A stretch of DNA of 64,000 nucleotides, taken from positions 1-64,000 of the forward strand of contig NZ_MTLG01000001.1 of assembly GCF_002192695.1 (NCBI RefSeq), in the 5' to 3' direction. The translations under genes were made by a program, and so were the position numbers. Origin of the DNA: Achromobacter xylosoxidans. Lineage in GTDB: Bacteria; Pseudomonadota; Gammaproteobacteria; Burkholderiales; Burkholderiaceae_B. Positions within the stretch are counted from its first letter, which is position 1. Every line of letters begins with the position of its first letter. The notes below the pieces were generated by a model. The model was given only the letters and a program-made list of their open reading frames with translations. It did not search any database and had not been told where the DNA came from. This document shows, piece after piece, positions 26,398 through 35,192 of this stretch.

Positions 26398-28776
26398 ATG
26401 TCCTCTCAAGCTAACCTCGCAACCGATTGGCGTGCTGGTTACGGGCCCATCGCGCACAGGTCTGAAACCATCGAACGTATGCAGGCCCTAGTGCAACGTC
26501 TGGTCGCGCAAAGGCGTATAGCAGACGAAGCCTCGGCCCATGCGCTGCTGGCTGCAGCCGACCGGGTGGCCTGCACGGCCATGAGCGTAGTGGCGCATAT
26601 GACCTATGCCCGGCGCATCGACCGAAGCGGCTGCCCACTGGGCTCCGATGATTTCAAACAAACGCCCGAAGGCCACACCGGCGGCTCGCTCAACATGGTG
26701 CCAGCCTTCGTGGGTTATCTGTTGGCCAACGCGCTGACCGGGACGACACGCGGCTGGCTCATGGGGCAGGGGCACTGCGTGGCCGCGATCGAGGCGGTGA
26801 ACGCACTGACCGGCGATGTATCCGCCGCCCAGCGTGGACGCTACGACCGCAGCGAGGCGGGCCTGTCGCTCCTGATCGCGGACTTCTACTCCTATGCCAT
26901 CGATAAGCAGGGTCGGCCCGCGGTACCGCTGGGTAGCCATGCCGGGCCGAACACGGCCGGCGCGATCTCCGAAGGCGGCTATCTGGGGTTCGCCGGGCTG
27001 CAGTATGTGCACACGCCGTTGCCGGGAGAAAGCCTGGTGGCATTCCTCAGTGATGGCGCTTTCGAGGAACAACGTGGCTCGGACTGGGCGCCGCGCTGGT
27101 GGCGCGCCGAGGACTGCGGCTTCGCCATCCCGGTCATGATTCTCAACGGACGGCGCATCGAGCAGCGCACCCAGATCGTGCAGGAAGGTGGCGCTACCTG
27201 GCTGGCCGAAGATCTGCGCCACAACGGCTTCGATCCCGTCATCGTTGATGGACGTGATCCGATGGCGATCGCATGGGCCATTGTTGAAGCCGAAGACACG
27301 CTGAGCGCCTTCGCCGCACGCTCGGATCGGCGCTATCCGGTCAAGCTGCCCTACGTGATCGCCGAGACGGAGAAAGGTTTTGGCTTCCCGGGCGCGGCGA
27401 CCAATGCCGCCCACAACCTGCCGCTGAACGGCAATCCGCGCGAGGATGCGCAGGCACGCGAGGCCTTCAACGCAGGGGCTGCGGCGCTGTTCGTGCCCGA
27501 GAGCGAACTGGAAAACGCGCTCACCGTCCTTGCGAATCACGGCCAGAGCCAGCGCTCGCGCGAAAGCGAGCACCCCATGGCCCTACGCCATCCAGCGAGC
27601 CCTCATCTGCCGATGCCGGCCTGGGCGCCAACTGAGGTATCGGGCAGCGCCATGTCCGCACTGGACCGTTGGTTCGTGGAGCTAGTGCAGGCAAATCCAC
27701 AGTTGCGCATCCGGATCGGCAATCCCGATGAACTGGCCAGCAACAAGATGGGGACCACGCTAGCGCTGCTCAAGCACCGCGTCAACGTGCCCGAACCCGG
27801 CGTCCCGGAATCGACGGATGGCTCGGTGGTCACCGCACTCAATGAAGAAGCCGTTGCGGCCGCCGCCCTCGCCAACAAAGGGGGGCTGAACCTGATCGTC
27901 AGCTACGAGGCATTCGCGGTCAAGATGCTTGGATTGATGCGCCAGGAGATCATCTTCGCGCGTCGGCAGAAGGAGCTGGGCCAGCCGCCAGGCTGGATCT
28001 CCGTCCCGCTGATCGTCACATCCCACACCTGGGAGAACAGCAAGAACGAGCAGTCACACCAGGACCCGACCATTGGCGAAGCATTGCTGGGGGAGATGTC
28101 GGACACCGCACGCGTGTTGTTCCCGGTGGATGCCAACACGGCGTCCGCCGCGCTGCGAGCGGTCTACGCCAGCCGGGGCCAAGTGGCCTGTGTGGTGGTC
28201 TCCAAGCGCGACACGCCGAATCACTTCAACGCCGCCGCCGCTCAATCGCTGGTTGAGCACGGAGCAGCCCATGTAGCCGGCGATCCGGCTACAGCACAAC
28301 TGCAGTTCGTGGTGATTGGCGCCTACCAGTTGGAGGAAGCGTTCAAAGCCCACGCCCGCCTGGAGCGCCATGGACTTGCGTCGTGCGTCACTGTAGTGAT
28401 CGAACCCGGCCGCCTGCGCATTCCGCGAGATGACCTTGAGGCCACCTTCGTGGTCGGTGACGAAGCCCTGCAAGCACTCTTCCCGCCTCACTTGCCTCGC
28501 GTGTTAATAAGCCATACCCGCCCAGAGCCGATGCTGGGTGTGCTGCGCCGCATTGACAGCGGCACCTCGAAGACGCGGGCTTTGGGCTACATCAACCGCG
28601 GCGGCACGCTCGATGTGGCTGGAATGTTGATCGCCAACCGCTGCACCTGGGTGGACGCCATCTATGCCGCTGCGCAAGTGACCGGCCGGAACAGTTCGCA
28701 GGTTGCTGCGGCCGCGACCGACGAGCGAATTTCAAGTGGTTCTGACGCGGTCCGCGGCGACCGCGCCGGTTCCTGA
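26398..28776 (+). CDS. Divergent phosphoketolase (ThDP-dependent)
   Basis: The protein has 792 residues, the usual phosphoketolase length; AAGGAG precedes the ATG. Family landmarks are EGGYLGFAGLQ before the ThDP site, ILNGRRIEQRTQI, SYEAF (Glu504) and SHTWENSKNEQSHQDPTIGE (His554), matching the SYEAF and SHxW...SHQDP segments of bona fide enzymes. The ThDP motif reads SDG (218-220) instead of GDG, and the N-terminus is unlike Xfp of bifidobacteria. Expected reaction: xylulose 5-P (or fructose 6-P) plus phosphate to acetyl-P plus glyceraldehyde 3-P (erythrose 4-P). From memory, relatives are sometimes labelled as an epimerase; the sequence does not support that. Confidence 0.8.
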   Translation: MSSQANLATDWRAGYGPIAHRSETIERMQALVQRLVAQRRIADEASAHALLAAADRVACTAMSVVAHMTYARRIDRSGCPLGSDDFKQTPEGHTGGSLNMVPAFVGYLLANALTGTTRGWLMGQGHCVAAIEAVNALTGDVSAAQRGRYDRSEAGLSLLIADFYSYAIDKQGRPAVPLGSHAGPNTAGAISEGGYLGFAGLQYVHTPLPGESLVAFLSDGAFEEQRGSDWAPRWWRAEDCGFAIPVMILNGRRIEQRTQIVQEGGATWLAEDLRHNGFDPVIVDGRDPMAIAWAIVEAEDTLSAFAARSDRRYPVKLPYVIAETEKGFGFPGAATNAAHNLPLNGNPREDAQAREAFNAGAAALFVPESELENALTVLANHGQSQRSRESEHPMALRHPASPHLPMPAWAPTEVSGSAMSALDRWFVELVQANPQLRIRIGNPDELASNKMGTTLALLKHRVNVPEPGVPESTDGSVVTALNEEAVAAAALANKGGLNLIVSYEAFAVKMLGLMRQEIIFARRQKELGQPPGWISVPLIVTSHTWENSKNEQSHQDPTIGEALLGEMSDTARVLFPVDANTASAALRAVYASRGQVACVVVSKRDTPNHFNAAAAQSLVEHGAAHVAGDPATAQLQFVVIGAYQLEEAFKAHARLERHGLASCVTVVIEPGRLRIPRDDLEATFVVGDEALQALFPPHLPRVLISHTRPEPMLGVLRRIDSGTSKTRALGYINRGGTLDVAGMLIANRCTWVDAIYAAAQVTGRNSSQVAAAATDERISSGSDAVRGDRAGS

Positions 28777-28811
28777 TTTCACAACCCACAAACAAGAGGG
28801 GAGACAAATAC

Positions 28812-30170
28812 ATGCTCTCATTGACCAGCCTGGGCGGTGCCGGCACCGTCACCGGCTCCAAACACCTTATCACCCATGGCAATACCCGCATCTTGATCGA
28901 CTGCGGACTGTTCCAGGGATTGAAAAACCTGCGCGAACTTAACTGGCAGCGCCTGGCAGTTGAGCCCAAGGACATCGATGCGGTCGTATTAACGCATGCG
29001 CACCTGGATCATTGTGGGTATCTGCCCCGATTGGTGCTGGACGGGTTCCGCGGGAAGATTTTCTCGACCTCAGCCACGCGAGATGTCGCCGAACTCATCC
29101 TACTCGACAGCGCCTGGTTGCAGGAGAAGGACGCCGATTTCGCCAATCGAAAAGGATTTTCCAAACACAAGCCAGCCCTTCCGCTGTATCGGGTTCGGGA
29201 TGCAGAACGTACGCTCCTGCAGTTCAAACCGGTGCCGCTGCATCAAGAGACTGAATTGCCGGGCAATGCCCGTCTACTGCTGCGCAGCGCCGGTCACATT
29301 CTTGGGGCGGCGACGGCTCAGATCGACATTGGCGGCAAGCGTTTGGTGTTCTCCGGCGACTTGGGACGCTTTGACGACATGGTCATGCCTGATCCTGAAC
29401 CAGTCACGGAAGCGGACTACATCATCATCGAGTCCACCTATGGCAATCGTCGTCATGACCGTTCCGATGCCGTCGAAGCGCTGGGCGACATCATCGAGCG
29501 CACGACTCGCCGCGGAGGCACGGTGGTAATTCCCGCTTTTGCCGTGGGACGAGCGCAGTCGTTGATCTACGACTTGTGGCTGCTGCGACAGCGCGGTCGG
29601 CTCCGCAACGTGCCCGTCTATCTGGACAGTCCGATGGCCACCAACGCAACTGTGCTGCTGCACCGCCACTCCGACGACCACAAGCTCACGCAACACGATT
29701 TCGAGGCCGCATTTTCGGAAGTCAAATACGTGCGCGACGTTGAAGAGTCCAAGGCACTATCGGCGAATCGCTACCCCAAGGTGATTATTTCCGCCAGCGG
29801 CATGGCCACAGGTGGCCGCGTGTTGCATCACATAGAAGCGTTTGGCGGCATTCATCAGAACACGCTGCTGTTCTCTGGATTTCAGGCCGCAGGTACGCGC
29901 GGACGCAAACTGCTTGAGGGCGCTCGCGAAGTCAAGATTCATGGACGCTGGATGCCGATCAATGCGGAGGTCGCCGAGCTTCCGATGTTGTCGGCTCATG
30001 CCGACAGCGATGAACTGATGCGATGGCTGGGCGGCTTTACCCGGGCGCCGGAAGGGGTGTTCATTGTTCATGGTGAATCCAATGCCTCCGAGGCGCTGCG
30101 CGAACGTATTCAGCGCGAACTCAAATGGCACGCATCGGTGCCCATGCAAAACCAGGAGTTCGCCCTGTGA
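28812..30170 (+). CDS. Metallo-beta-lactamase/beta-CASP RNase-like protein
   Basis: The 452-residue protein has the metal motif LTHAHLDHCGYLPRL (HxHxDH), AGHILGAA and SGDLGR in the MBL core. A beta-CASP insert follows (IPAFAVGRAQSLIYDL, SASGMATGGRVLHH), and the C-terminus has LSAHADSDELMRWL with the last zinc ligand. This is the KH-less RNase/mRNA 3'-processing exonuclease type. Its likely role is RNA cleavage. Its place directly before the nucleoside/AMP phosphorylase (overlap GTGA) suggests RNA breakdown feeding nucleotides into that enzyme. Confidence 0.88.
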   Translation: MLSLTSLGGAGTVTGSKHLITHGNTRILIDCGLFQGLKNLRELNWQRLAVEPKDIDAVVLTHAHLDHCGYLPRLVLDGFRGKIFSTSATRDVAELILLDSAWLQEKDADFANRKGFSKHKPALPLYRVRDAERTLLQFKPVPLHQETELPGNARLLLRSAGHILGAATAQIDIGGKRLVFSGDLGRFDDMVMPDPEPVTEADYIIIESTYGNRRHDRSDAVEALGDIIERTTRRGGTVVIPAFAVGRAQSLIYDLWLLRQRGRLRNVPVYLDSPMATNATVLLHRHSDDHKLTQHDFEAAFSEVKYVRDVEESKALSANRYPKVIISASGMATGGRVLHHIEAFGGIHQNTLLFSGFQAAGTRGRKLLEGAREVKIHGRWMPINAEVAELPMLSAHADSDELMRWLGGFTRAPEGVFIVHGESNASEALRERIQRELKWHASVPMQNQEFAL

Positions 30171-31684
30171 GTGCCCGCATCACTCCCCAGACACCCGCCT
30201 TGCAAGCATTGCGCATGCGACTGCATGCCCAGCATCAACCCGTCGTCTTGATGCGTACCGATTGCCATGTCTGCCGTGCCGAAGGGCTGGCACCGCGGTC
30301 ACAGGTACTGATCATTGCCGGCGACCGCACTGTGCAAGCGCTACTGTACCAAATCGACAGCGATCTGCTCAAAACCGGACAGATCGCTCTGTCCGAGGCC
30401 GCCTGGGATGCCCTGGACATTCATGAGGGCGATCTTGTGCAGGTTCGGCATCCTCCGCTGCTCGAATCGTTGTCGGCCGTGCGTGCGCGAATTCACGGCC
30501 ACCGACTGCAAACGACGGAGTTGCAGGCGATCGTCCGTGATGTGGTCGATGGTCGCTATACCGATGTCGCACTTTCGGCCTTCCTGACCGCAACGGCGGT
30601 ACTGCCTCTGGATATGCAAGAGACCATCCATCTCACCCGTGCGATGGTCGATGTCGGGGATCACCTGCAATGGCAGGCTCCGATTGTTGTGGACAAGCAT
30701 TGCGTGGGCGGATTACCGGGAAATCGCACCACGCCGTTGGTGGTTGCCATCGCCGCAGCCAATGGATTGGTGATGCCCAAGACCTCATCACGCGCCATCA
30801 CCTCTCCCGCTGGCACCGCGGACACCATGGAAACGCTGGCTCCTGTAGACCTGGACCTGGATACGCTCAGAAAGGTCGTGGAGAAAGAGGGTGGATGCGT
30901 GGCGTGGGGCGGCGCGATGCACCTCAGCCCCGCGGACGACATCTTCGTGCGTATTGAGCGTGAACTGGATATCGACACGCAAGGACAACTGATTGCCTCG
31001 GTGTTATCCAAGAAGATTGCAGCAGGGGCGACCCACATCGTGATCGATATTCCGGTTGGGCCAACCGCAAAAGTCCGCAGCCGGGAAACTGCCGAGCATC
31101 TTGCGCATCACCTTTCGGAAGTCGCCGCGTCATTTGGCCTTGTATTGCGTTGCCTGTTTACAGACGGGAATCAGCCTGTCGGCAGAGGTATCGGCCCGGC
31201 GTTGGAGGCGCGCGACGTGTTGGCCGTATTGCGCAACGAGGCGGATGCGCCGCAAGACCTATGTGACCGCGTGGCGTTGGTGGCGGGCGCGGTGCTTGAG
31301 CTTGGCGGCGTCGCCAAAGAAGGGGAGGGACTTCGGTTGGCTCATGAGACGATCAGCAGTGGCCGCGCGTGGGAAAAATTTCAGAGAATCTGCGCGGCTC
31401 AGGGGGGATTTCGTGAGCCGCCCCAAGCTCTCTATGTCGAACCGCTTTTGGCAACCACTTCAGGCCGAGCAGTACACATCGACAACCGTAAGCTTTCTCG
31501 TTTAGCCAAATTGGCCGGTGCGCCTGAGAGTCCAGCCGCAGGGATTCAATTGCAGGTGCGCTTAGGTGACGAGATAACACGCGGACAACCATTGATGTTT
31601 TTGCATGCGCAAACCTCTGGAGAGATGGCCTATGCACTCGCATACGTACAAGGCATTGGGGACATTGTAAAGATTGAACCTTAG
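30167..31684 (+). CDS. Type-2 thymidine phosphorylase / AMP phosphorylase family
   Basis: The protein has 505 residues from GTG 30167, which overlaps the RNase stop and lies eight bases after AGGAG. An N-terminal extension of about 85 residues precedes the usual nucleoside phosphorylase fold. Motifs include DKHCVGGLPGNRTTPLVVAIAAANG (phosphate loop), KTSSRAITSPAGTADTMETL and GGAMHLSPADDIFVRIEREL. The extension and length match archaeal AMP phosphorylase (about 503 residues) and the bacterial type-2 group, not E. coli DeoA (about 440). The product is therefore either deoxyribose 1-P from thymidine or ribose 1,5-bisphosphate from AMP. Sequence alone does not decide. Confidence 0.85.
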   Translation: MSARITPQTPALQALRMRLHAQHQPVVLMRTDCHVCRAEGLAPRSQVLIIAGDRTVQALLYQIDSDLLKTGQIALSEAAWDALDIHEGDLVQVRHPPLLESLSAVRARIHGHRLQTTELQAIVRDVVDGRYTDVALSAFLTATAVLPLDMQETIHLTRAMVDVGDHLQWQAPIVVDKHCVGGLPGNRTTPLVVAIAAANGLVMPKTSSRAITSPAGTADTMETLAPVDLDLDTLRKVVEKEGGCVAWGGAMHLSPADDIFVRIERELDIDTQGQLIASVLSKKIAAGATHIVIDIPVGPTAKVRSRETAEHLAHHLSEVAASFGLVLRCLFTDGNQPVGRGIGPALEARDVLAVLRNEADAPQDLCDRVALVAGAVLELGGVAKEGEGLRLAHETISSGRAWEKFQRICAAQGGFREPPQALYVEPLLATTSGRAVHIDNRKLSRLAKLAGAPESPAAGIQLQVRLGDEITRGQPLMFLHAQTSGEMAYALAYVQGIGDIVKIEP

Positions 31685-31871
31685 CGCCGTGGATAAACAG
31701 GGCTCTTGAATGCTCGGTCAAACACAGCCCGGCCTCTCGTTTGGAAAAGTTGAACGCCTACATCTCATGCTCAAGAACATATGAAAAAACATCGCTTAAA
31801 AGAAGTTTTCAACCTGCATCGCGTGGAGCAAACAGAAGGAGGTCGTCAGCGCCTGAATAGGAACATTGCTC

Positions 31872-32762
31872 ATGGAACTGCGGCACCTGCGTTGCTTTAT
31901 CGTTTTGGCCGAAGAACTTCATTTCACACGGGCGGCTGAGCGTCTTCACATTGAGCAACCTCCTCTGTCCCGCGCCATCAAGGAGCTTGAGGACGAGTTA
32001 GGCGCTGTGCTCTTCGACCGGGACCGCCGGGGCACCCGACTGACCGCTGCGGGTGCCGTGTTCCTGCAGGACACTCGCCGGCTATTCACCGTCCTGGAGC
32101 AGGCCCGCGAGAACGTCAAGGCTGTCGCGGCGGGCTTGCGAGGCAGCCTGCGCATCGCCGTATCCGACGGCGCGCTCGATCCCCGGCTGTCGGCGTTTCT
32201 AGCCCGTTGCCGTGCCGAAGAACCCGAGATCGAGATACGGATGTCCGAAGTGCCTTTGGCCGAGCAGTTGCGCGGCCTGCGCTCGGGCGACTTCTGCATC
32301 GGATTCGCTCATACCGCCGACGTCGGTGATGGCATCGTCGCCGAACCTATCTGGCAGGACCCGCTGGTGGTCGCCTTGCCAGCCCGGCACGCACTGCTCG
32401 TCCACAAGGAGGTTCCACTCCATGAACTCCGGGGGCATCCTCTTGTCCTGTGCGATCCCCAGGTGTGCGAAGGCTACTGCCGCGAGTTGGCGCGCCTCCT
32501 GCAGACCCAGGAACACAAACTGAATGTCGTTGAGGAGGTTTCCTCGCTGGACATGATGCTCACCTTGGTCGGTGCCGGCTACGGCGTGGGCTTCATGACG
32601 GCGACCAAGATTCCGGTCAGCCAGCGACCGGACGTGGTGATCCGTCCATTGGCGCTGGATACAGCCGTGATCACCACCTACCTGCTTCGACTCGAAAGCA
32701 GCAACTCATCGGCTTCGCTGGTGCGATTTATCGACCGCCTCCGGGACCCTTCGAGCGACTGA
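31872..32762 (+). CDS. LysR-family transcriptional regulator
   Basis: The 296-residue protein starts at ATG 31872 with AGGAA eight bases upstream. It has the standard LysR winged HTH in residues 1-60 (MELRHLRCFIVLAEELHFTRAA, LSRAIKELEDELGAVLFDRD) and a periplasmic-binding-like effector domain (LRIAVSDGALDPRLSAFL, DMMLTLVGAGYGVGFM). It lies 187 bp after the phosphorylase gene on the same strand. It is the best candidate activator for genes of this element, but no adjacent divergent target exists. Confidence 0.9.
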   Translation: MELRHLRCFIVLAEELHFTRAAERLHIEQPPLSRAIKELEDELGAVLFDRDRRGTRLTAAGAVFLQDTRRLFTVLEQARENVKAVAAGLRGSLRIAVSDGALDPRLSAFLARCRAEEPEIEIRMSEVPLAEQLRGLRSGDFCIGFAHTADVGDGIVAEPIWQDPLVVALPARHALLVHKEVPLHELRGHPLVLCDPQVCEGYCRELARLLQTQEHKLNVVEEVSSLDMMLTLVGAGYGVGFMTATKIPVSQRPDVVIRPLALDTAVITTYLLRLESSNSSASLVRFIDRLRDPSSD

Positions 32763-32780
32763 CGCAACGGACCGCACCAC

Positions 32781-33077
32781 TTAAGATTGGGCATCGGCAC
32801 GAAGATTGCGTTCCGTTGCACTCATCAGCTCTGCCGCACTTATGCTGAGGGCAGCGGAGATTTTCAGTATCAATGCGAGCGTGGGCATGTGCTCCCCACG
32901 CTCGATCTTGCCCATATGCGAGCGAGCTATACCAGCCATGGACGCGAATTCATCCTGAGCGACTCCCTGCGCCAAGCGGGCAGCACGCACCGCTTGGCCG
33001 AAGGCCAGTGCCGGCTCGGCTTCATAGGTGGTTGTGCCAGGGGGGCGGCCCGGTTGAACGCTGCGCTTCTGCATCAC
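32781..33077 (-). CDS. Xre-family HTH regulator
   Basis: The 98-residue protein has a lambda-Cro/CI type helix-turn-helix at about residues 26-85: FGQAVRAARLAQGVAQDEFASMAGIARSHMGKIERGEHMPTLALILKISAAL. It is divergent from the LysR-like gene at 33181. The palindrome TTAAC-CAC-GTTAA (33104-33116), 27 bp upstream of its start, is a plausible operator. Small Xre regulators near integrases often control element maintenance or excision; that role here is inference. Confidence 0.85.
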   Translation of the reverse strand: MMQKRSVQPGRPPGTTTYEAEPALAFGQAVRAARLAQGVAQDEFASMAGIARSHMGKIERGEHMPTLALILKISAALSISAAELMSATERNLRADAQS

Positions 33078-33103
33078 CAGAAGCGTCGATCAATCGACCG
33101 AAT

Positions 33104-33116
33104 TTAACCACGTTAA
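33104..33116. promoter_or_regulatory. Palindromic candidate operator between xre and LysR-like gene
   Basis: TTAACCACGTTAA has perfect 5-bp arms around CAC in the 103-bp divergent gap. Its position ahead of the Xre gene suggests autoregulation. Assignment rests on symmetry and location only. Confidence 0.35.
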
Positions 33117-33180
33117 AGATATCTCTTTTGGCTATCATGGTGGCTCGCCTTTTTGATCCGATCGCTTTGTGGGGGCTCTC

Positions 33181-33828
33181 ATGCACGACGCCACCAGCCA
33201 GTTTTCCTTTTCCAATTTCAGGCTTGCCATAGCGCCTGGCGTACCGTCATCGCATCTTTCGGCATTGCTTGCGTTGCAGCGTGCGGAAGAGCCGGAAGTC
33301 ACCATTTCGTTTCATGAGGTCACAGCCGATGATTTGATTGCGGGACTTCGGGAAGGCCGCTACGACGCGGGCATGACGCTTGAAGGATCGAGCGATCCGT
33401 CGCTGAAAAGCCAACCTCTATGGACCGAGAACATGGCCGTCGCCATGCCGTTGCGCTTTCCCTTACTTGACCAGGCGAAGCTCACGATCGCCGAACTGTT
33501 GGACTACTCCGTCTTTCGCTGGCCTGCAGAGAATTGCCCTTTGCTGGATCAGCGGCTGCCTTCTCTTCCCGCGGTGAGTCAACAGAACATTCAGCGTGTC
33601 TCTTCCTTCGAGATGATCGCGCTATGGGTCGCTGCCGGCTACGGCGTCGGGGTATCCGCGCAATCGCGCATTGAGCATGCGCAGGGATGGGGCATTCACA
33701 CACGGCCGCTGTCTGACGGACCCTACGAGATCGTGACCCACCTGCAGCGGCCCTGCGGACAAGCCGACGTTGTTTCAGAGCGGTTCGAGCGCAGAGCACT
33801 GCAGGTCGCCAAGAATGCTCCAACCTAG
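33181..33828 (+). CDS. LysR substrate-binding domain protein lacking the HTH
   Basis: The 215-residue protein starts at ATG 33181 (a GTG at 33169 is also in frame). It opens directly in the effector domain, FRLAIAPGVPSSHLSALLALQRAEEPEVTISFHE, and carries the late EMIALWVAAGYGVGV motif. No DNA-binding domain precedes it: the upstream bases hold the divergent xre promoter and no HTH reading frame. It is either the remnant of a regulator or a stand-alone ligand-binding or dimerisation partner that could interfere with the intact LysR protein upstream. Confidence 0.75.
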   Translation: MHDATSQFSFSNFRLAIAPGVPSSHLSALLALQRAEEPEVTISFHEVTADDLIAGLREGRYDAGMTLEGSSDPSLKSQPLWTENMAVAMPLRFPLLDQAKLTIAELLDYSVFRWPAENCPLLDQRLPSLPAVSQQNIQRVSSFEMIALWVAAGYGVGVSAQSRIEHAQGWGIHTRPLSDGPYEIVTHLQRPCGQADVVSERFERRALQVAKNAPT

Positions 33829-33911
33829 TCGAGTGCCAATGTCCTCGTTCTGCGTCTTCAGTTCAAGGTGCTACACGTGCATTAGGCATTCCACTCGCCA
33901 AGCAGCAGACA

Positions 33912-35192
33912 TCACTCGCGCTCTATGACACGGAGCAGCGCCGTTCTACGCTTCGACATGGGGCCAAACGCCTTCGTGACCCCTTCAACGGGTTTCCCTG
34001 CCTGCAATGAGTCAAGGATGTCAGCCCAGTCCTGCATGATTACCTTGCGGGACTCCACAAACTTCGTGTGATCGTAGGGCGCGCGCGATGAGTCCTTGCT
34101 CTTTTTGGAATGAGCGAGTTGAAGATCGACCCGCTTCTCCGGATATCCCAACAGTCCAAGGATCGTCGTTGCGGTCGAGCGGAAGCCATGGGACGAAAAC
34201 CGTCCGCCATAACCCATGCGCTTGAGTGCTTGATTGAGCGTCGTTGCCGACATCACTTGTCCCGGCTTTCTGTAGCTCGGGAACAATACTTTGCCGCCGC
34301 CAGTTAGAGCATGTAGTTCCCTAAGAGCGGCCACCGCCTGCCGTGACAGGGGAACCAGATGGGGGCGTCGCATCTTCATGCGCTCGGACGGAATCGACCA
34401 CATGGCGTTGTCCAGGTCGAACTCTTCCCAGGAGGCCTTGCGCAGTTCTACGGTGCGCACGTAGGTCAAAGCCATCAGCTTGAGGGCGAGGACTGTCGTC
34501 TGGTAACCCCCTTCGTTGTCCACACGATTGAGAAAGTCCGGGATCTCTGCCCATGTCAACGGAGGGTTGTGGCGGACCTGAGGGCGCTTGACCAGTCCCT
34601 TGAGCAAGGCGGCAGGATCGTATTCGCAGAGACCTTGGGCAGCCGCATAACTGAAGATTTGCCCACACCACTGGCGGATGAGGATCGCCACAGTCTTCGC
34701 GCCACGAGCCGCCACATCCTTGATGATGGGGCGCAGATGTGGAGCCCTGATGCTGCTGATCGGCAACTTGCCAATCCGGGGGAAAACATCCTTCTCAAGG
34801 TAGCTGGTGACCTGGTTGGTGTAGTACTCGCTCCAGTGAGCATTGCTGACGATCCACTCCCGAGCAACGGTCTCGAACGTGCGTTCGTATGTGTCGGCCT
34901 GGAGGGCGATCGCCGCCTTTTTCTCCACGATGGGGTCGAGGCCCTTCTTGACCAACGCCTTTGCCCGGTCCCGTTCCGCACGGGCTGCCTCCAGCGTGAC
35001 CTTTGGGTACACCCCGATTGAGTACACCTGTTCAGCGCCGCCCAGCCGGTAGCGGTACCACCAGAGCTTGGAGCCGTTGGGCTGAACGCGCAAAAAGAGG
35101 CTGCCTCCGTCCCGGAGTTGGTACACCTTGGGCCTGGGCTGCGCCGTTTCCACTTTGCGCGCCGAGAGAAGATTGAGTGCTGTGAGTGCCAT
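33912..35192 (-). CDS. int: P4-type tyrosine recombinase (integrase of the element)
   Basis: The 426-residue protein starts at ATG 35192 behind GGAGG; an upstream in-frame start would add 18 unconvincing residues. It has the N-terminal DUF4102 arm-binding domain (LRDGGSLFLRVQPNGSKLWWYRYRLGG), a core-binding domain (FETVAREWIVSNAHWSEYYTN) and the catalytic domain. Visible catalytic elements are the Arg box LTYVRTVELRKASWEEFD, the HGFR box SSHGFRSTATTILG and the tyrosine segment APYDHTKFVESRKVIMQDWADIL. The family inserts islands at tRNA genes or other conserved sites. Its start lies 153 bp from the trpG fragment at the element edge. Confidence 0.93.
   Translation of the reverse strand: MALTALNLLSARKVETAQPRPKVYQLRDGGSLFLRVQPNGSKLWWYRYRLGGAEQVYSIGVYPKVTLEAARAERDRAKALVKKGLDPIVEKKAAIALQADTYERTFETVAREWIVSNAHWSEYYTNQVTSYLEKDVFPRIGKLPISSIRAPHLRPIIKDVAARGAKTVAILIRQWCGQIFSYAAAQGLCEYDPAALLKGLVKRPQVRHNPPLTWAEIPDFLNRVDNEGGYQTTVLALKLMALTYVRTVELRKASWEEFDLDNAMWSIPSERMKMRRPHLVPLSRQAVAALRELHALTGGGKVLFPSYRKPGQVMSATTLNQALKRMGYGGRFSSHGFRSTATTILGLLGYPEKRVDLQLAHSKKSKDSSRAPYDHTKFVESRKVIMQDWADILDSLQAGKPVEGVTKAFGPMSKRRTALLRVIERE

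Noticed and set aside
31706-31721. TTGA...TCAA pair resembling an FNR box after the phosphorylase gene
   Set aside because: The half-sites are separated by eight bases instead of the required six, and no promoter is evident.
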